A stretch of DNA of 64,000 bases from Novosphingobium aquimarinum. GTDB taxonomy: Bacteria > Pseudomonadota > Alphaproteobacteria > Sphingomonadales > Sphingomonadaceae. The position numbers and the translations under genes are program-made. The stretch lies in contig NZ_WRPO01000011.1 of the NCBI RefSeq assembly GCF_009746585.1, positions 1 through 64,000 on the forward strand, in the 5' to 3' direction. The notes beneath the pieces are model-generated. The model saw nothing but the letters and a program-made list of their open reading frames with translations. It searched no databases and was not told where the DNA came from. The stretch's first letter is position 1; the number at the start of each line of letters is the position of its first letter. This document shows, piece after piece, positions 40,971-49,751 of this stretch.

Positions 40971-42620
40971 ATGAACGCACTACGTCAGGCGCCGGCTGCG
41001 GCCCTTCGCCATCCGCGCAGCGGCGCCATCATTGCGGGCGCGCTGGCCGCCTGCGGCTTCCAGCCCCTCGCGCTGTGGCCGCTCACCCTTGTTGCACTTG
41101 CCTGGCTGGTCGAGATCACGGCGCGCGCCCAGAGCGCCCGCCGCGCGTTCGTGCTGGGCTGGCTGTTCGGCATGGGCCACTTCACCGTCGGCAACAACTG
41201 GATCGCCACGGCCTTCACCTATCAGGCCGAAATGCCGCAATGGCTCGGCGGGATCGCGGTGGTACTGCTGTCGGTCTATCTCGCGGTGTTCCCTGCGCTG
41301 GCCACGCTCGGCGCTTGGCTGTTCGCCCGCTGGCTGGGGCGGCGCGCCACCGCAGAAACGGGCGTCCTGCCTGGCTTCGCGCTCGCGTTTCCCGCCTTCT
41401 GGCTGCTCAGCGAATGGATCCGCTCCTGGCTGTTCACCGGCTTTGCCTGGAACCCCATCGCCGTGGCGATGCTGGGCGGATATGAGGCGCAGGGGCTGGC
41501 TCTGCTGGCACCCTGGATCGGGACTTACGCGCTTTCGGGCTTGGTCGTCGCGATCGCCTGCCTGCTGCGCGCACTCGTCCACGCCGCGATGGCGGGAACG
41601 GGACAGCGCCGCGCAGTGCCGGCCGCCGCCATCCTCGCCATCGCCATCGGCCTAGGCCTGCTCATCCATCTGCCGGCGGGCTATCTCACGCCGCAGCAAG
41701 GAGCGATCCGCTACACCCTGATCCAGCCCGATCTGCGCCAGGAAACGCTCGACGATCCGCGCAACTTCGAAACGCACTTCCTCAAGATGGCGCGCCTCAC
41801 GATCCAGAAGGGGCGGGCCGGCAACGTCTCCGACCGCCGCCTGGTGCTCTGGCCCGAGTCCGGGCTCGCCGACTACTTGCGCGATGGCTACCCGCCGTTC
41901 CTCTACCGCCTGATGACGTACGAAGCCGATCCCAAGCTGGCGCGCGAGCGGATCGGCCGCGTGATCGGGCCCTACAGCGTGCTGCTCACCGGCGCGGTCG
42001 ACGTCGTCATCGAAGATGGAGACGAGCTTGCTGCGCGCAATTCGGTGACCATGCTCGACGGCAACGGCGATATCCTCGCCGGCTATTCCAAGGCGCACCT
42101 CGTGCCCTACGGCGAATATCTGCCGATGCGCTATCTGCTCGAACCGATCGGACTGACGCGACTGGTCGCGGGTCAGCTCGATTTCTGGCCCGGCCCCGGC
42201 CCCCGCAGCTACGATCTGGGTGCACTCGGCAAAGCGGGCATCCAGATCTGCTACGAGATCGTGTTCTCGGCCGAAGTCGTCGATCGCGGCAACCGGCCGG
42301 ATTATATCTTCAACCCCTCGAACGACGGCTGGTTCGGGTCCTGGGGCCCGCCGCAGCACCTCGCGCAGGCGCGGCTGCGCGCGATCGAGGAAGGCCTGCC
42401 GGTGCTGCGTTCGACCACCACCGGGATCAGCGCGGTGATCGATGCCGATGGGCTGGTGCGCAAGTTCCTGCCGCGTCACACCACCGGGCGACTCGACGGA
42501 CGGATTCCGCCGCCGCACGCCGCCACGCTGTTCGCGCGCACGGGCAACGCCCTGCCCCTCATCCTCGCCGCGATCTGGCTGGTAGCAAGTGCTGTTGCCT
42601 TGCGCCGCCGGACGCGATAG
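40971..42620 (+). CDS. lnt: Apolipoprotein N-acyltransferase
   Basis: Lnt adds the third acyl chain to lipoproteins in the inner membrane. The 549-residue product has about seven membrane helices in the first 200 residues and a periplasmic nitrilase-like domain with the triad: Glu in LVLWPESGLADYL, Lys in YSKAHLVPYGEYLPMRY and Cys in GIQICYEIVFSAEVV. A final helix LPLILAAIWLVASAVAL follows. I start at the ATG at 40971; the ATG at 40926 would add 15 residues with no better ribosome-binding site. metK lies 48 bp downstream. Confidence 0.95.
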   Translation: MNALRQAPAAALRHPRSGAIIAGALAACGFQPLALWPLTLVALAWLVEITARAQSARRAFVLGWLFGMGHFTVGNNWIATAFTYQAEMPQWLGGIAVVLLSVYLAVFPALATLGAWLFARWLGRRATAETGVLPGFALAFPAFWLLSEWIRSWLFTGFAWNPIAVAMLGGYEAQGLALLAPWIGTYALSGLVVAIACLLRALVHAAMAGTGQRRAVPAAAILAIAIGLGLLIHLPAGYLTPQQGAIRYTLIQPDLRQETLDDPRNFETHFLKMARLTIQKGRAGNVSDRRLVLWPESGLADYLRDGYPPFLYRLMTYEADPKLARERIGRVIGPYSVLLTGAVDVVIEDGDELAARNSVTMLDGNGDILAGYSKAHLVPYGEYLPMRYLLEPIGLTRLVAGQLDFWPGPGPRSYDLGALGKAGIQICYEIVFSAEVVDRGNRPDYIFNPSNDGWFGSWGPPQHLAQARLRAIEEGLPVLRSTTTGISAVIDADGLVRKFLPRHTTGRLDGRIPPPHAATLFARTGNALPLILAAIWLVASAVALRRRTR

Positions 42621-42638
42621 ACGCGTCTCCGAATACAC

Positions 42639-42654
42639 ATAAAGAATTCTTTAT
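42639..42654. promoter_or_regulatory. 16-bp perfect palindrome just before metK, candidate operator
   Basis: ATAAAGAATTCTTTAT is a perfect 16-bp palindrome within the 48-bp gap between lnt and metK, ending 14 bp before the metK ATG. It resembles the AT-rich ATAAAG...CTTTAT operators that ArsR-type SAM-cycle regulators use in Proteobacteria. That link is from memory and not tested. The gap is too short for most SAM riboswitches, and none is seen. Confidence 0.5.
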
Positions 42655-42668
42655 ATCACGGAGCGAGC

Positions 42669-43919
42669 ATGCGCAGCGAATATGTCTTCACGTCCGAAAG
42701 CGTCTCCGAGGGCCACCCCGACAAGGTCTCCGACCAGATCTCCGACGCGATCGTCGACCTCTTCCTGTCGAAGGACCCCGAAGCGCGCGTCGCCTGCGAG
42801 ACACTGACCACGACCGACCGTGTCGTGCTGGCCGGCGAAGTGCGCGGCAAGGGCATGATCGATACCGACGGCAACTGGGAACCGGGCGCCTTCGAGGAAA
42901 TCCAGAAGGTCGTGCGCAACGTCGTCAAGACGATCGGCTACGAGCAGAAGGGTTTTCACTGGCAAAACCTGCAGTTCGAGAACCATCTGCACCCGCAAAG
43001 CGCCGACATTGCGCAAGGCGTCGATTCGGCGGGAAACAAGGATGAAGGCGCGGGCGACCAGGGTATCATGTTCGGCTATGCCAGCGACGAGACGATCGAC
43101 CTGATGCCGGCGACGCTCGATTACAGCCACAAGATCCTGCACAAGATGGCCGCCGACCGCCATTCGGGAGCGGCGCCCTTCCTTGAGCCCGATGCCAAGA
43201 GCCAGGTCACGCTGAAGTATCGTGATGGCAAGCCCGTCGCCGCGACCGCGATCGTCGTTTCGACCCAGCACGCTAAGGACTATTGCGAGCCCTGGGAGAA
43301 GGACGGCAAGTCGGGCGGTGACGCCGCCAAGTACGCCGAGCTGCGCGATTACGTGAAAAGCGCGATCGCCTCGGTGATCCCGGCCGAGCTGCTGACCGAC
43401 GAGACCGTCTACCACATCAACCCGACCGGCAAGTTCGAGATCGGCGGTCCCGATGGCGACGCCGGGCTCACCGGCCGCAAGATCATCGTCGACACGTATG
43501 GCGGCGCAGCTCCGCATGGCGGCGGCGCGTTCTCGGGCAAGGATCCGACGAAGGTCGACCGTTCGGCGGCTTACGTGACGCGCTACATCGCCAAGAACGT
43601 GGTCGCCGCAGGGCTTGCCAAGATGTGCACGATCCAGGTGTCCTACGCGATCGGCGTGTCCGAACCGCTGTCGCTCTATATCGACACCAGCGGCACCGGC
43701 ACGGTTTCCGACGAGCAGATCGAGAAGGCCGTCTGGGACGTGGCCAAGGCCAAGCTCGGCGGCCTCACCCCGCGCGGCATCCGCATGGGCCTCGGCCTCA
43801 ACAAGCCGATCTACCAGAAGAGCGCCGCCTACGGTCACTTCGGGCGTCTTGCGGAAGGGGATTTCTTCCCCTGGGAGCGCACCGATCTGATCGACGACTT
43901 GAAGGCCGCTGTCGGCTGA
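42669..43919 (+). CDS. metK: S-adenosylmethionine synthetase
   Basis: MetK makes SAM from methionine and ATP. The 416-residue product is of normal length, with the ATP-binding [20 protein letters not shown] (Gly15 to Lys19 is the GHPDK motif), [15 protein letters not shown], and the P-loop-like [22 protein letters not shown]-terminal AYGHFGR segment contains the conserved His region. A strong terminator follows. The candidate palindrome at 42639-42654 may control it, and methionine/SAM feedback is likely but not shown. Confidence 0.97.
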   Translation: MRSEYVFTSESVSEGHPDKVSDQISDAIVDLFLSKDPEARVACETLTTTDRVVLAGEVRGKGMIDTDGNWEPGAFEEIQKVVRNVVKTIGYEQKGFHWQNLQFENHLHPQSADIAQGVDSAGNKDEGAGDQGIMFGYASDETIDLMPATLDYSHKILHKMAADRHSGAAPFLEPDAKSQVTLKYRDGKPVAATAIVVSTQHAKDYCEPWEKDGKSGGDAAKYAELRDYVKSAIASVIPAELLTDETVYHINPTGKFEIGGPDGDAGLTGRKIIVDTYGGAAPHGGGAFSGKDPTKVDRSAAYVTRYIAKNVVAAGLAKMCTIQVSYAIGVSEPLSLYIDTSGTGTVSDEQIEKAVWDVAKAKLGGLTPRGIRMGLGLNKPIYQKSAAYGHFGRLAEGDFFPWERTDLIDDLKAAVG

Positions 43920-43947
43920 AGGCCGGTTCTTAGCTGAATACGAGAAA

Positions 43948-43976
43948 GGGGCGTCGGTCGGACCGGCGCCCCTTTT
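43948..43976 (+). terminator. Intrinsic terminator of metK
   Basis: GGGGCG-T-CGGT pairs with ACCG-G-CGCCCC across a short loop and is followed by TTTTG on the plus strand, 28 bp after the metK stop. Confidence 0.88.
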
Positions 43977-44031
43977 GTTTGCGGGGTATTCGCTGATCCT
44001 GCGCTCAGTCCGATTCTTCGGGCGTGACGCC

Positions 44032-44215
44032 TGCCCTTCGACAGGCTCAGGGCGAGCGGGTGTGGGCGACCGGCAGGTCTGCTCGACCCAGCCCGAACAG
44101 CCACCAAGCCCCGCTCATCCTGACCTTATCGAAGGACGGGCGGGGCCCTTCAGCCCGGAGCGAAAAACCACCAACCTCCGCTCGTCCTGAGCTTGTCGAA
44201 GGACAGGCGCGACCA
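44032..44215. repeat. Cluster of three TTCGACA/TGTCGAA-type palindromic repeats
   Basis: The gap between metK and the glutathione peroxidase holds CCTTCGACAGGCTCAGGGCG at 44036, CTCATCCTGACCTTATCGAA at 44116 and CTCGTCCTGAGCTTGTCGAA at 44181. They are versions of a widely dispersed intergenic palindrome, in both orientations. No gene lies between them. Confidence 0.75.
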
Positions 44216-44230
44216 CCGAGCGGCGAGAAC

Positions 44231-44776
44231 CTACTTCGCCAGTTCAGCCTCGATCGCAGATAGCAGCGCCGGATCGTCGGGCGCAGTGGTCGGCGCGAAG
44301 CGGGCGGCGACCGAACCATCCTTGGCAATCAGGAACTTCTCGAAGTTCCACAGCACTTCGGGATCTTCGTTGGGCGTCATGCCGAAACCGCGCAGCTTCT
44401 CGCGGAATCCTTCGGCATCGCCCTGCTTGGTTGGCGCTTCGCTTGTCAGTTCGGCATAGAGCGGCTGCTTATCGGCGCCGGAGACCGGGGCCTTTTCGTA
44501 GAGCGGGAAGCTGACGCCGTAGTTGAGCTGGCAGAATTCCACGATCTCGTCAGCCGTGCCCGGCTCCTGCGCCCCGAAATCGTTGGCGGGAAAGCCGAGG
44601 ATTTCGAATCCCTTGTCGCTATATTCCTTGTAGAGCTTCTCCAGCCCCTCGTACTGCGGCGTCAGCCCGCACTTGCTGGCGACGTTGACCACGAGCAAGA
44701 CTTTGCCCTGATGGTGGGCGAGGCTGTCGGAAGCCCCGTCGATACGAGTCAGCGGAATGGAGGCGAGTTCGGTCAC
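44231..44776 (-). CDS. Glutathione/thioredoxin peroxidase (GPx family)
   Basis: The 181-residue product starts at a GTG with GGAGAA upstream; a more distant ATG at 44839 has none. It has the GPx fold with Cys36 in NVASKCGLTPQY in place of selenocysteine, the resolving-loop region LGFPANDFGAQEPGTADEIV with Gln, and the Trp region VLWNFEKFLIAKDGS. These give the catalytic triad Cys-Gln-Trp. Such enzymes reduce peroxides using thioredoxin or glutathione in the cytosol. A GST-type gene lies divergently upstream. Confidence 0.93.
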   Translation of the reverse strand: MTELASIPLTRIDGASDSLAHHQGKVLLVVNVASKCGLTPQYEGLEKLYKEYSDKGFEILGFPANDFGAQEPGTADEIVEFCQLNYGVSFPLYEKAPVSGADKQPLYAELTSEAPTKQGDAEGFREKLRGFGMTPNEDPEVLWNFEKFLIAKDGSVAARFAPTTAPDDPALLSAIEAELAK

Positions 44777-44952
44777 AGAGGGTTCTCCAATTTGCGATTC
44801 ACTTGCCACAGGTATGGGGTGCGCCGCGCGCCCCGGCAAGCGCGACTATCGCCCGGCGTCGACTTCGCGCGCCGCGCCCCTGGCTCGGAACCTCACCACC
44901 CGTCGCGCGCTAGCGTCTTCGAACGCGAACAGGCAGCGAAAGGACGAAGGCG

Positions 44953-45909
44953 ATGAGCGGGTACCTCAAGGATGGCATTTGGCGGACCGGTGATGAGGGT
45001 TTCGCCGATGAAGACGGCTCGTTCAAACGCACGACCAGCGAATTCCGCGACTGGATTACGCCGGATGGCTCGCCTGGTCCCGATGGACAAACCGCGGTGA
45101 AGGCCGAGCCCGACCGGTTCCATCTTTATGTATCCTACGCCTGCCCCTGGGCGCATCGCACCCTGATCACGCGACGCCTCAAGGGGATCGAGGATTTCCT
45201 CCCCGTCTCGGTCACGCACTGGCTGATGCGCGATCGCGGTTGGACGTTCGATGAAGGCCCCGGAGTGATCCCGGATCCGAACGAGAATGCAGGTACGATC
45301 CACGAACTCTATTCGATCGCGAAGAGCGATGTCTCGGGCAAGGCGACGGTCCCTGTCCTGTGGGACAAGCACGAGCGCCGCATCGTCAACAACGAGAGCG
45401 CCGATATCATCCGCATTTTCAACACGGCATTCGCGGACCTCGGCGCGAACGACATCGACCTCTATCCGCAGGACTGCCGCGCCGAAATCGACGCGGTGAA
45501 CGAGCGGGTCTACGATAACGTGAACAACGGCGTCTACAAAAGCGGCTTCGCGACGACGCAGGAAGCCTACGAAGAGGCGGTCGAACCGCTATTCGAAACG
45601 CTGCACTGGCTCGAGGCGCGACTGGAGGGGCACGATTACCTCGTTGGAGATCGACTGACTGAAGCGGACGTGCGGCTGCTGACCACGCTGCTGCGCTTCG
45701 ATGCGGTCTATTACAGTCATTTCAAATGCAATCGTAAGCGCATCGCCGATCTGCCCAACCTGTATCGCTACATGCTCGCCCTGGCGGGGCGCGAGGAGAT
45801 TGCCGAAACGATCCATATGGATCACGCCAAGCGGCACTATTACCAGAGCCACACGAGCATCAATCCCACCCAGATCGTCCCCGTCGGACCTGAACTGCAG
45901 TTTGGCTGA
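44953..45909 (+). CDS. Glutathionyl-hydroquinone reductase-like GST (YqjG/ECM4 family)
   Basis: The 318-residue product has the xi-class GST layout. The N-terminal part has SYACPWAHRTLITRRLKGIE with Cys64 as the catalytic Cys of the CPWAHR motif, then VPVLWDKHERRIVNNESADI (thioredoxin-fold cis-Pro), and a C-terminal helical domain with LVGDRLTEADVRLLTTLLRF. Family members reduce glutathionylated hydroquinones. The length and the CPWA motif separate it from ordinary GSTs. It is divergent from the peroxidase gene, which also uses thiols. Confidence 0.93.
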   Translation: MSGYLKDGIWRTGDEGFADEDGSFKRTTSEFRDWITPDGSPGPDGQTAVKAEPDRFHLYVSYACPWAHRTLITRRLKGIEDFLPVSVTHWLMRDRGWTFDEGPGVIPDPNENAGTIHELYSIAKSDVSGKATVPVLWDKHERRIVNNESADIIRIFNTAFADLGANDIDLYPQDCRAEIDAVNERVYDNVNNGVYKSGFATTQEAYEEAVEPLFETLHWLEARLEGHDYLVGDRLTEADVRLLTTLLRFDAVYYSHFKCNRKRIADLPNLYRYMLALAGREEIAETIHMDHAKRHYYQSHTSINPTQIVPVGPELQFG

Positions 45910-45992
45910 GCCTTCGGGCACCGCGTCATTGGAGGCGGAACCTCCTTCCAGCGATACAACTCCTGGCGGGATGCGATCCGAAAAAAGCGGAC

Positions 45993-46946
45993 CTATCCGG
46001 CCGACAGCACCGGCGAGACGAATTCGGGGTCGTGATCCAGCGGCAGTTCGCGCCCCTCGCGCATGGCGGCGAGGATCGCGCCGAAATCGGTTTGCGCGCG
46101 CCAGCCGAGCAGGCGTTCGGCCTTGCCGGGATCGTAGACCCGCTCGATCGTCGCCGGCAGCCGCCAGCCGCGTGCCGCGTAAAGCTTGGCCGCATCGGGG
46201 AAATGCCGGGCGATCACGGCGGGCGCATCGCGCGCGAGCTCTTTGGCCTCCGCGGGCGCGAACGGAGGCGGGGCGGAACCGATCAGGACTTCGCAGCCTT
46301 CGATCCGATCCAGTGCGGCGAGATGCAGCCGCGCGCAGTCCGCCACCGACAAGCGCCGGTTGAGGAATTCGTTGGCCTTGAGATTCTCGCCCGGCGGATC
46401 GACGTGCGTGTCGTCGTCTTCGGGGAAGAAGCGACCCGTGCGCAGGATCGCGACGGCCATGCCGGTCTCGGCCGAGACGATGCGGCACACGTTTTCCGCC
46501 GCCAGCTTGGTGACGCCGTAGATGTTGCGCGGCGCAAGCGGGCCGAAGTCCTCGGTCATCCACCAGGCACCGCGCTCGCCCGCCCCGGCGCGCACGTCGG
46601 CGCGGATCATCAGCGAGGTGGTCGAAGTGAAGACGAAGCGCCGATGCCCCGCCTCGGCCGCCGCTTCGAGCAGATTGAGCGTGCCGGTGACGTTGGTATC
46701 GATGAACGCCTGGCGCGGGTTGCGGGCGATGTCGGGCTTGTGCAGCGCGCCGCCGTGGACCACCGCCTCGATGCCGAAGTGCGCGACGGTCTGGAACACC
46801 AGGTCCCGGTCCGCCACCGATCCGGTAACCCGCGTGTGCGGCCCCGGCGCGACATCGAGGCCAGTCACCTCGTGACCGGCCTCGGCGAGCAGCGGCGCGA
46901 GGTGCCGTCCCAGCCAGCCCGAAGACCCGGTGAGCAGCACTCTCAT
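45993..46946 (-). CDS. NAD-dependent epimerase/dehydratase (extended SDR)
   Basis: The 317-residue product has the Rossmann start RVLLTGSSGWLGRHLAPLLA with the TGxxGxxG motif, the active-site NIYGVTKLAAENVC (Tyr-x3-Lys), and VLRTGRFFPEDDDTHVDPPG. The C-terminal part ends ARTDFGAIL-type substrate-binding sequence. It belongs to the extended short-chain dehydrogenase family acting on nucleotide sugars or similar, but no substrate can be named from sequence. It lies convergent to the GST gene, 10 bp from scoB on the same strand. Confidence 0.9.
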   Translation of the reverse strand: MRVLLTGSSGWLGRHLAPLLAEAGHEVTGLDVAPGPHTRVTGSVADRDLVFQTVAHFGIEAVVHGGALHKPDIARNPRQAFIDTNVTGTLNLLEAAAEAGHRRFVFTSTTSLMIRADVRAGAGERGAWWMTEDFGPLAPRNIYGVTKLAAENVCRIVSAETGMAVAILRTGRFFPEDDDTHVDPPGENLKANEFLNRRLSVADCARLHLAALDRIEGCEVLIGSAPPPFAPAEAKELARDAPAVIARHFPDAAKLYAARGWRLPATIERVYDPGKAERLLGWRAQTDFGAILAAMREGRELPLDHDPEFVSPVLSAG

Positions 46947-46956
46947 CGCAATCTAC

Positions 46957-47592
46957 CTAGCTGACGTAATGCGCGGTCGTCTTCGCCGCGACATCCTCGG
47001 CCGTGACGCCGGGCGCCAGTTCGACCAGCTTGAACGGGCTTTCGTGATCGGGGCGCTGGAAGACGCACAAGTCGGTCACGATCATGTCGACCACGTTTTT
47101 GCCCGTCAGCGGCAGTGTGCATTCGGGAATGAACTTGGGATCGCCGTTCTTGGAAGTGTGCTCCATCACGACGATGATCTTCTTGACCCCGGCGACGAGG
47201 TCCATCGCGCCGCCCATGCCCTTGATCATCTTGCCGGGGATCATCCAGTTGGCGATGTCGCCATTCTCGGCGATCTCCATCGCGCCGAGCACGGCCACGT
47301 CGATGTGGCCGCCGCGAATCATCGCGAAGCTCTGCGCGCTATCGAAGTAGGCCGAATGCGGCAGTTCGCTGATCGTCTGCTTGCCCGCGTTGATGAGGTC
47401 GGGGTCGACATCCTCGGGGTAGGGAAACGGGCCGATGCCGAGCATGCCGTTCTCGCTTTGCAGCGTGACGGTGATGTCGGTCGGCACGAAGTTCGCGACC
47501 AGCGTCGGAATGCCAATGCCAAGGTTCACGTAAAAGCCGTCTTCCAGCTCCTGCGCCGCGCGGGCGGCCATTTGATTGCGATCCCAGGGCAT
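46957..47592 (-). CDS. scoB: Succinyl-CoA:3-ketoacid CoA-transferase, subunit B
   Basis: The 211-residue beta subunit carries the catalytic Glu in [20 protein letters not shown] (SENG motif). With ScoA it moves CoA from succinyl-CoA to acetoacetate, so the cell can use ketone bodies or recycle PHB products. Its ATG overlaps the scoA TAA (TAATG), which couples translation. The transcript order is scoA, scoB, then epimerase. Confidence 0.95.
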   Translation of the reverse strand: MPWDRNQMAARAAQELEDGFYVNLGIGIPTLVANFVPTDITVTLQSENGMLGIGPFPYPEDVDPDLINAGKQTISELPHSAYFDSAQSFAMIRGGHIDVAVLGAMEIAENGDIANWMIPGKMIKGMGGAMDLVAGVKKIIVVMEHTSKNGDPKFIPECTLPLTGKNVVDMIVTDLCVFQRPDHESPFKLVELAPGVTAEDVAAKTTAHYVS

Positions 47593-48311
47593 TATACCGT
47601 CTCCCTCTCGCGAGTGGTCGTGAATTCGATCTTCTTGTCGTAGGGCGCACCCACGATGATGCGCTGGACGTAGACGCCAGGCAGATGAATGGTGTCGGGA
47701 TCGAGCGATCCGGTGGGCACGATCTCTTCCACTTCGATCACGCAGACCTTGCCGCACGTGGCGACGGGCACATTGAAGTTGCGCGCGGTCTTGCGGAACA
47801 CGACGTTGCCGGTCTCGTCCGCCTTCCACGCCTTCACCAGCGCGAGATCGGCGAAGATGCCCTTTTCGAGCACGTATTCCTCGGAGCCGTTGCGGCCCTC
47901 CATCACCTTGGTTTCCTTGCCCTCGGCGATCTGGGTGCCGACGCCGGTCTTGGTGTAGAAGCCGGGAATGCCCGCGCCGCCCGCGCGCATGCGCTCGGCC
48001 AGAGTGCCTTGCGGACAGAACTCGACTTCGAGCTCGCCGGCGAGGAACTGGCGTTCGAATTCCTTGTTCTCGCCCACGTAGCTGGCGATCATCTTCTTCA
48101 CTTGCTTGGTGCGCAGCAGCTTACCGATGCCTTCGTTGTCGATACCGGCGTTGTTCGAAGCGAACGTCAGGTCCTTCACGCCACTGTCGCGCACCGCATC
48201 GAGCAGTCGCTCGGGAATGCCGCACAGGCCGAACCCGCCGGCCGCGATCAGCAGGCCGTCGCGCAACAGGCCGTCGAGCGCCGCGGCGGCATCGGGGTAA
48301 AGCTTGTTCAT
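47592..48311 (-). CDS. scoA: Succinyl-CoA:3-ketoacid CoA-transferase, subunit A
   Basis: The 239-residue alpha subunit starts [20 protein letters not shown] and has the Gly-rich [19 protein letters not shown] motif, [14 protein letters not shown] and [20 protein letters not shown] that complete the CoA-binding half. The chosen ATG at 48309-48311 removes an upstream noncoding extension of the longest frame. A divergent Usp gene starts 160 bp away, so both promoters share this gap. Confidence 0.95.
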   Translation of the reverse strand: MNKLYPDAAAALDGLLRDGLLIAAGGFGLCGIPERLLDAVRDSGVKDLTFASNNAGIDNEGIGKLLRTKQVKKMIASYVGENKEFERQFLAGELEVEFCPQGTLAERMRAGGAGIPGFYTKTGVGTQIAEGKETKVMEGRNGSEEYVLEKGIFADLALVKAWKADETGNVVFRKTARNFNVPVATCGKVCVIEVEEIVPTGSLDPDTIHLPGVYVQRIIVGAPYDKKIEFTTTRERETV

Positions 48312-48471
48312 CGTTCGGCGGCTCCTCTGCGTGACATTGACCTGCTGCGATGCAGCGCCGCCCCCGGCGATAGCCAAGCCGCACCGCGCGGTCCAGTTAC
48401 AGAATGTTTGATCCTGGTCATGGAAATCGCCGTTCGACCGGTTAGACTCCGAGCTGAAAAGGAGAGCTGTC

Positions 48472-49254
48472 ATGAAATCCATTCTCGTCAGCGCCGATGG
48501 TCCCGCCGGCTTCAATGCCCGGCTCGAAACCGCGCTGAGTCTCGCCAGGTCGATCGGTGGCCATGTCACCGCGCTGGTCAATATGCCGATTGCAGCCCAC
48601 GTCGTGATGGATCCGATGGGCGGAACCTATTTCGCGAGCGAAGCGCTCGATCGCATCCGCGACGATCGCGATCAGCGCGCCGAAGCGGTCAAGGCCCGCC
48701 TCGCACGCGAAGACGTGGCGTTCGATGTGCTCAGCGTGGAAGGCGATCCGGTCGAATCGCTCGCCAGCGCAGCGCGATTCGCCGATGTGGTCGTGGTTTC
48801 GCGCGGCGAAGGGCTAGCCGGCGATCTGGCGCTGACCGCCACCATTCCGGTGATTCGCGTCGCCGACGATGCGCCGCTCGCCTTTCCCATCGAAAAGGCC
48901 TGCATCGCCTGGAACGGCAGCGAGGAAGCCGCTTTCGCGCTGCGCAGCGCGGTGCCCCTGCTGAGCCGCTGCGGTACCGTCGATCTCATCACCGTGATCG
49001 ACCAGATGGGTGGTTTCCCGGCAGCCGATGCGCTGCGCTATCTCTCGCGCCACGATATCCATGCGCAGTTGCAGGAAATCGAACGGCGCGGGTCGACCGA
49101 GGAGACGCTGGCCGTCGCGGTGGGACTGAGCGGCGCTTCGCTGCTGGTGATGGGCGCCTTCGGCAAGAGCCGCATGCGCGAATTCCTGTTCGGCGGCGTG
49201 ACCGCGCACTTTCTGGACGGAACCGGACCGTTGGCGCTGTTCCTGGCGCACTGA
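48472..49254 (+). CDS. Universal stress protein with two Usp domains
   Basis: The 260-residue product contains two Usp modules (about 1-135 and 140-260). The second has the intact ATP-binding loop GAFGKSRMREFLFGG. The first has a weaker version, which is normal for tandem Usp proteins. The ATG has an AAGGAG ribosome-binding site. Usp proteins respond to starvation and other stresses through nucleotide binding. It has no adjacent sensor gene, and the next 500 bp are noncoding. Confidence 0.9.
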   Translation: MKSILVSADGPAGFNARLETALSLARSIGGHVTALVNMPIAAHVVMDPMGGTYFASEALDRIRDDRDQRAEAVKARLAREDVAFDVLSVEGDPVESLASAARFADVVVVSRGEGLAGDLALTATIPVIRVADDAPLAFPIEKACIAWNGSEEAAFALRSAVPLLSRCGTVDLITVIDQMGGFPAADALRYLSRHDIHAQLQEIERRGSTEETLAVAVGLSGASLLVMGAFGKSRMREFLFGGVTAHFLDGTGPLALFLAH

Positions 49255-49751
49255 CCGCCAAGGTCGGCGAAGCACGTCAAGGCCGGCGACGCTCGCCAAG
49301 GTCGCCGAAAGCCCGGCAAGATTTGGCACTCCCCTTATTGGTGCAGTGCAGCGCAATCGCTCCTGCCCGGTGTCATTGCGACGGCCCCGCGACCGTCAGA
49401 TTGCGAACCCCCGCTCCAGCCAAAATTTTTTCGACGCAAAATCAACACGATGCTTCGAAACATGAATCAGTTGTCAATTTTACACCCCTCTATGAGCATT
49501 TCGCACTTGCACAAAAACCGAGTCGAAGTCATAAAGACCCTGCCTTTCAGGCATCCTCTCCCAAACTTCCAGGGCCCGGTCGGAAACGATCGGGCCACTT
49601 TTTTTGCCCATTGCATGGTCGGCACACCAAGCGGGTGAAACCGCCTTTACGGTGCTGCCTGCACGCTCCCGTTTGAAAACCCCTCGACGAGTTCCTAGCT
49701 GTTGGGCTGTCAAGGTAGGTCCGTCTGGACCGGCTAACGGGAAGGACGCGC
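49255..49751. other. 497-bp gap with a candidate small-RNA locus
   Basis: No credible gene lies here. A strong terminator at 49573-49605 has no coding gene immediately upstream, since the Usp stop is over 300 bp away. The sequence before it holds CCCTGCCTTTCAGGCATCCT and CCTCTCCCAAACTTCC, pyrimidine-rich stretches able to pair with Shine-Dalgarno sites. Either a small RNA or a long Usp 3' end is possible. Confidence 0.45.
49573..49605 (+). terminator. Strong intrinsic terminator in the gap before the Cdc48-like gene
   Basis: GGCCCGGTC (49573-49581) pairs with GATCGGGCC (49588-49596) with one G-T pair and a 6-nt loop, followed by AC and seven T residues. Confidence 0.9.

Noticed and set aside
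42621..42668. SAM riboswitch before metK
   Set aside because: The 48-bp gap is too short for known SAM riboswitch classes other than the smallest ones, and no matching conserved core or pseudoknot was seen. The palindrome is better read as a DNA operator.
44024..44220. A CRISPR array from the repeated TTCGACA units
   Set aside because: The repeats are few, palindromic, in mixed orientation and irregularly spaced, with no cas genes in the window.
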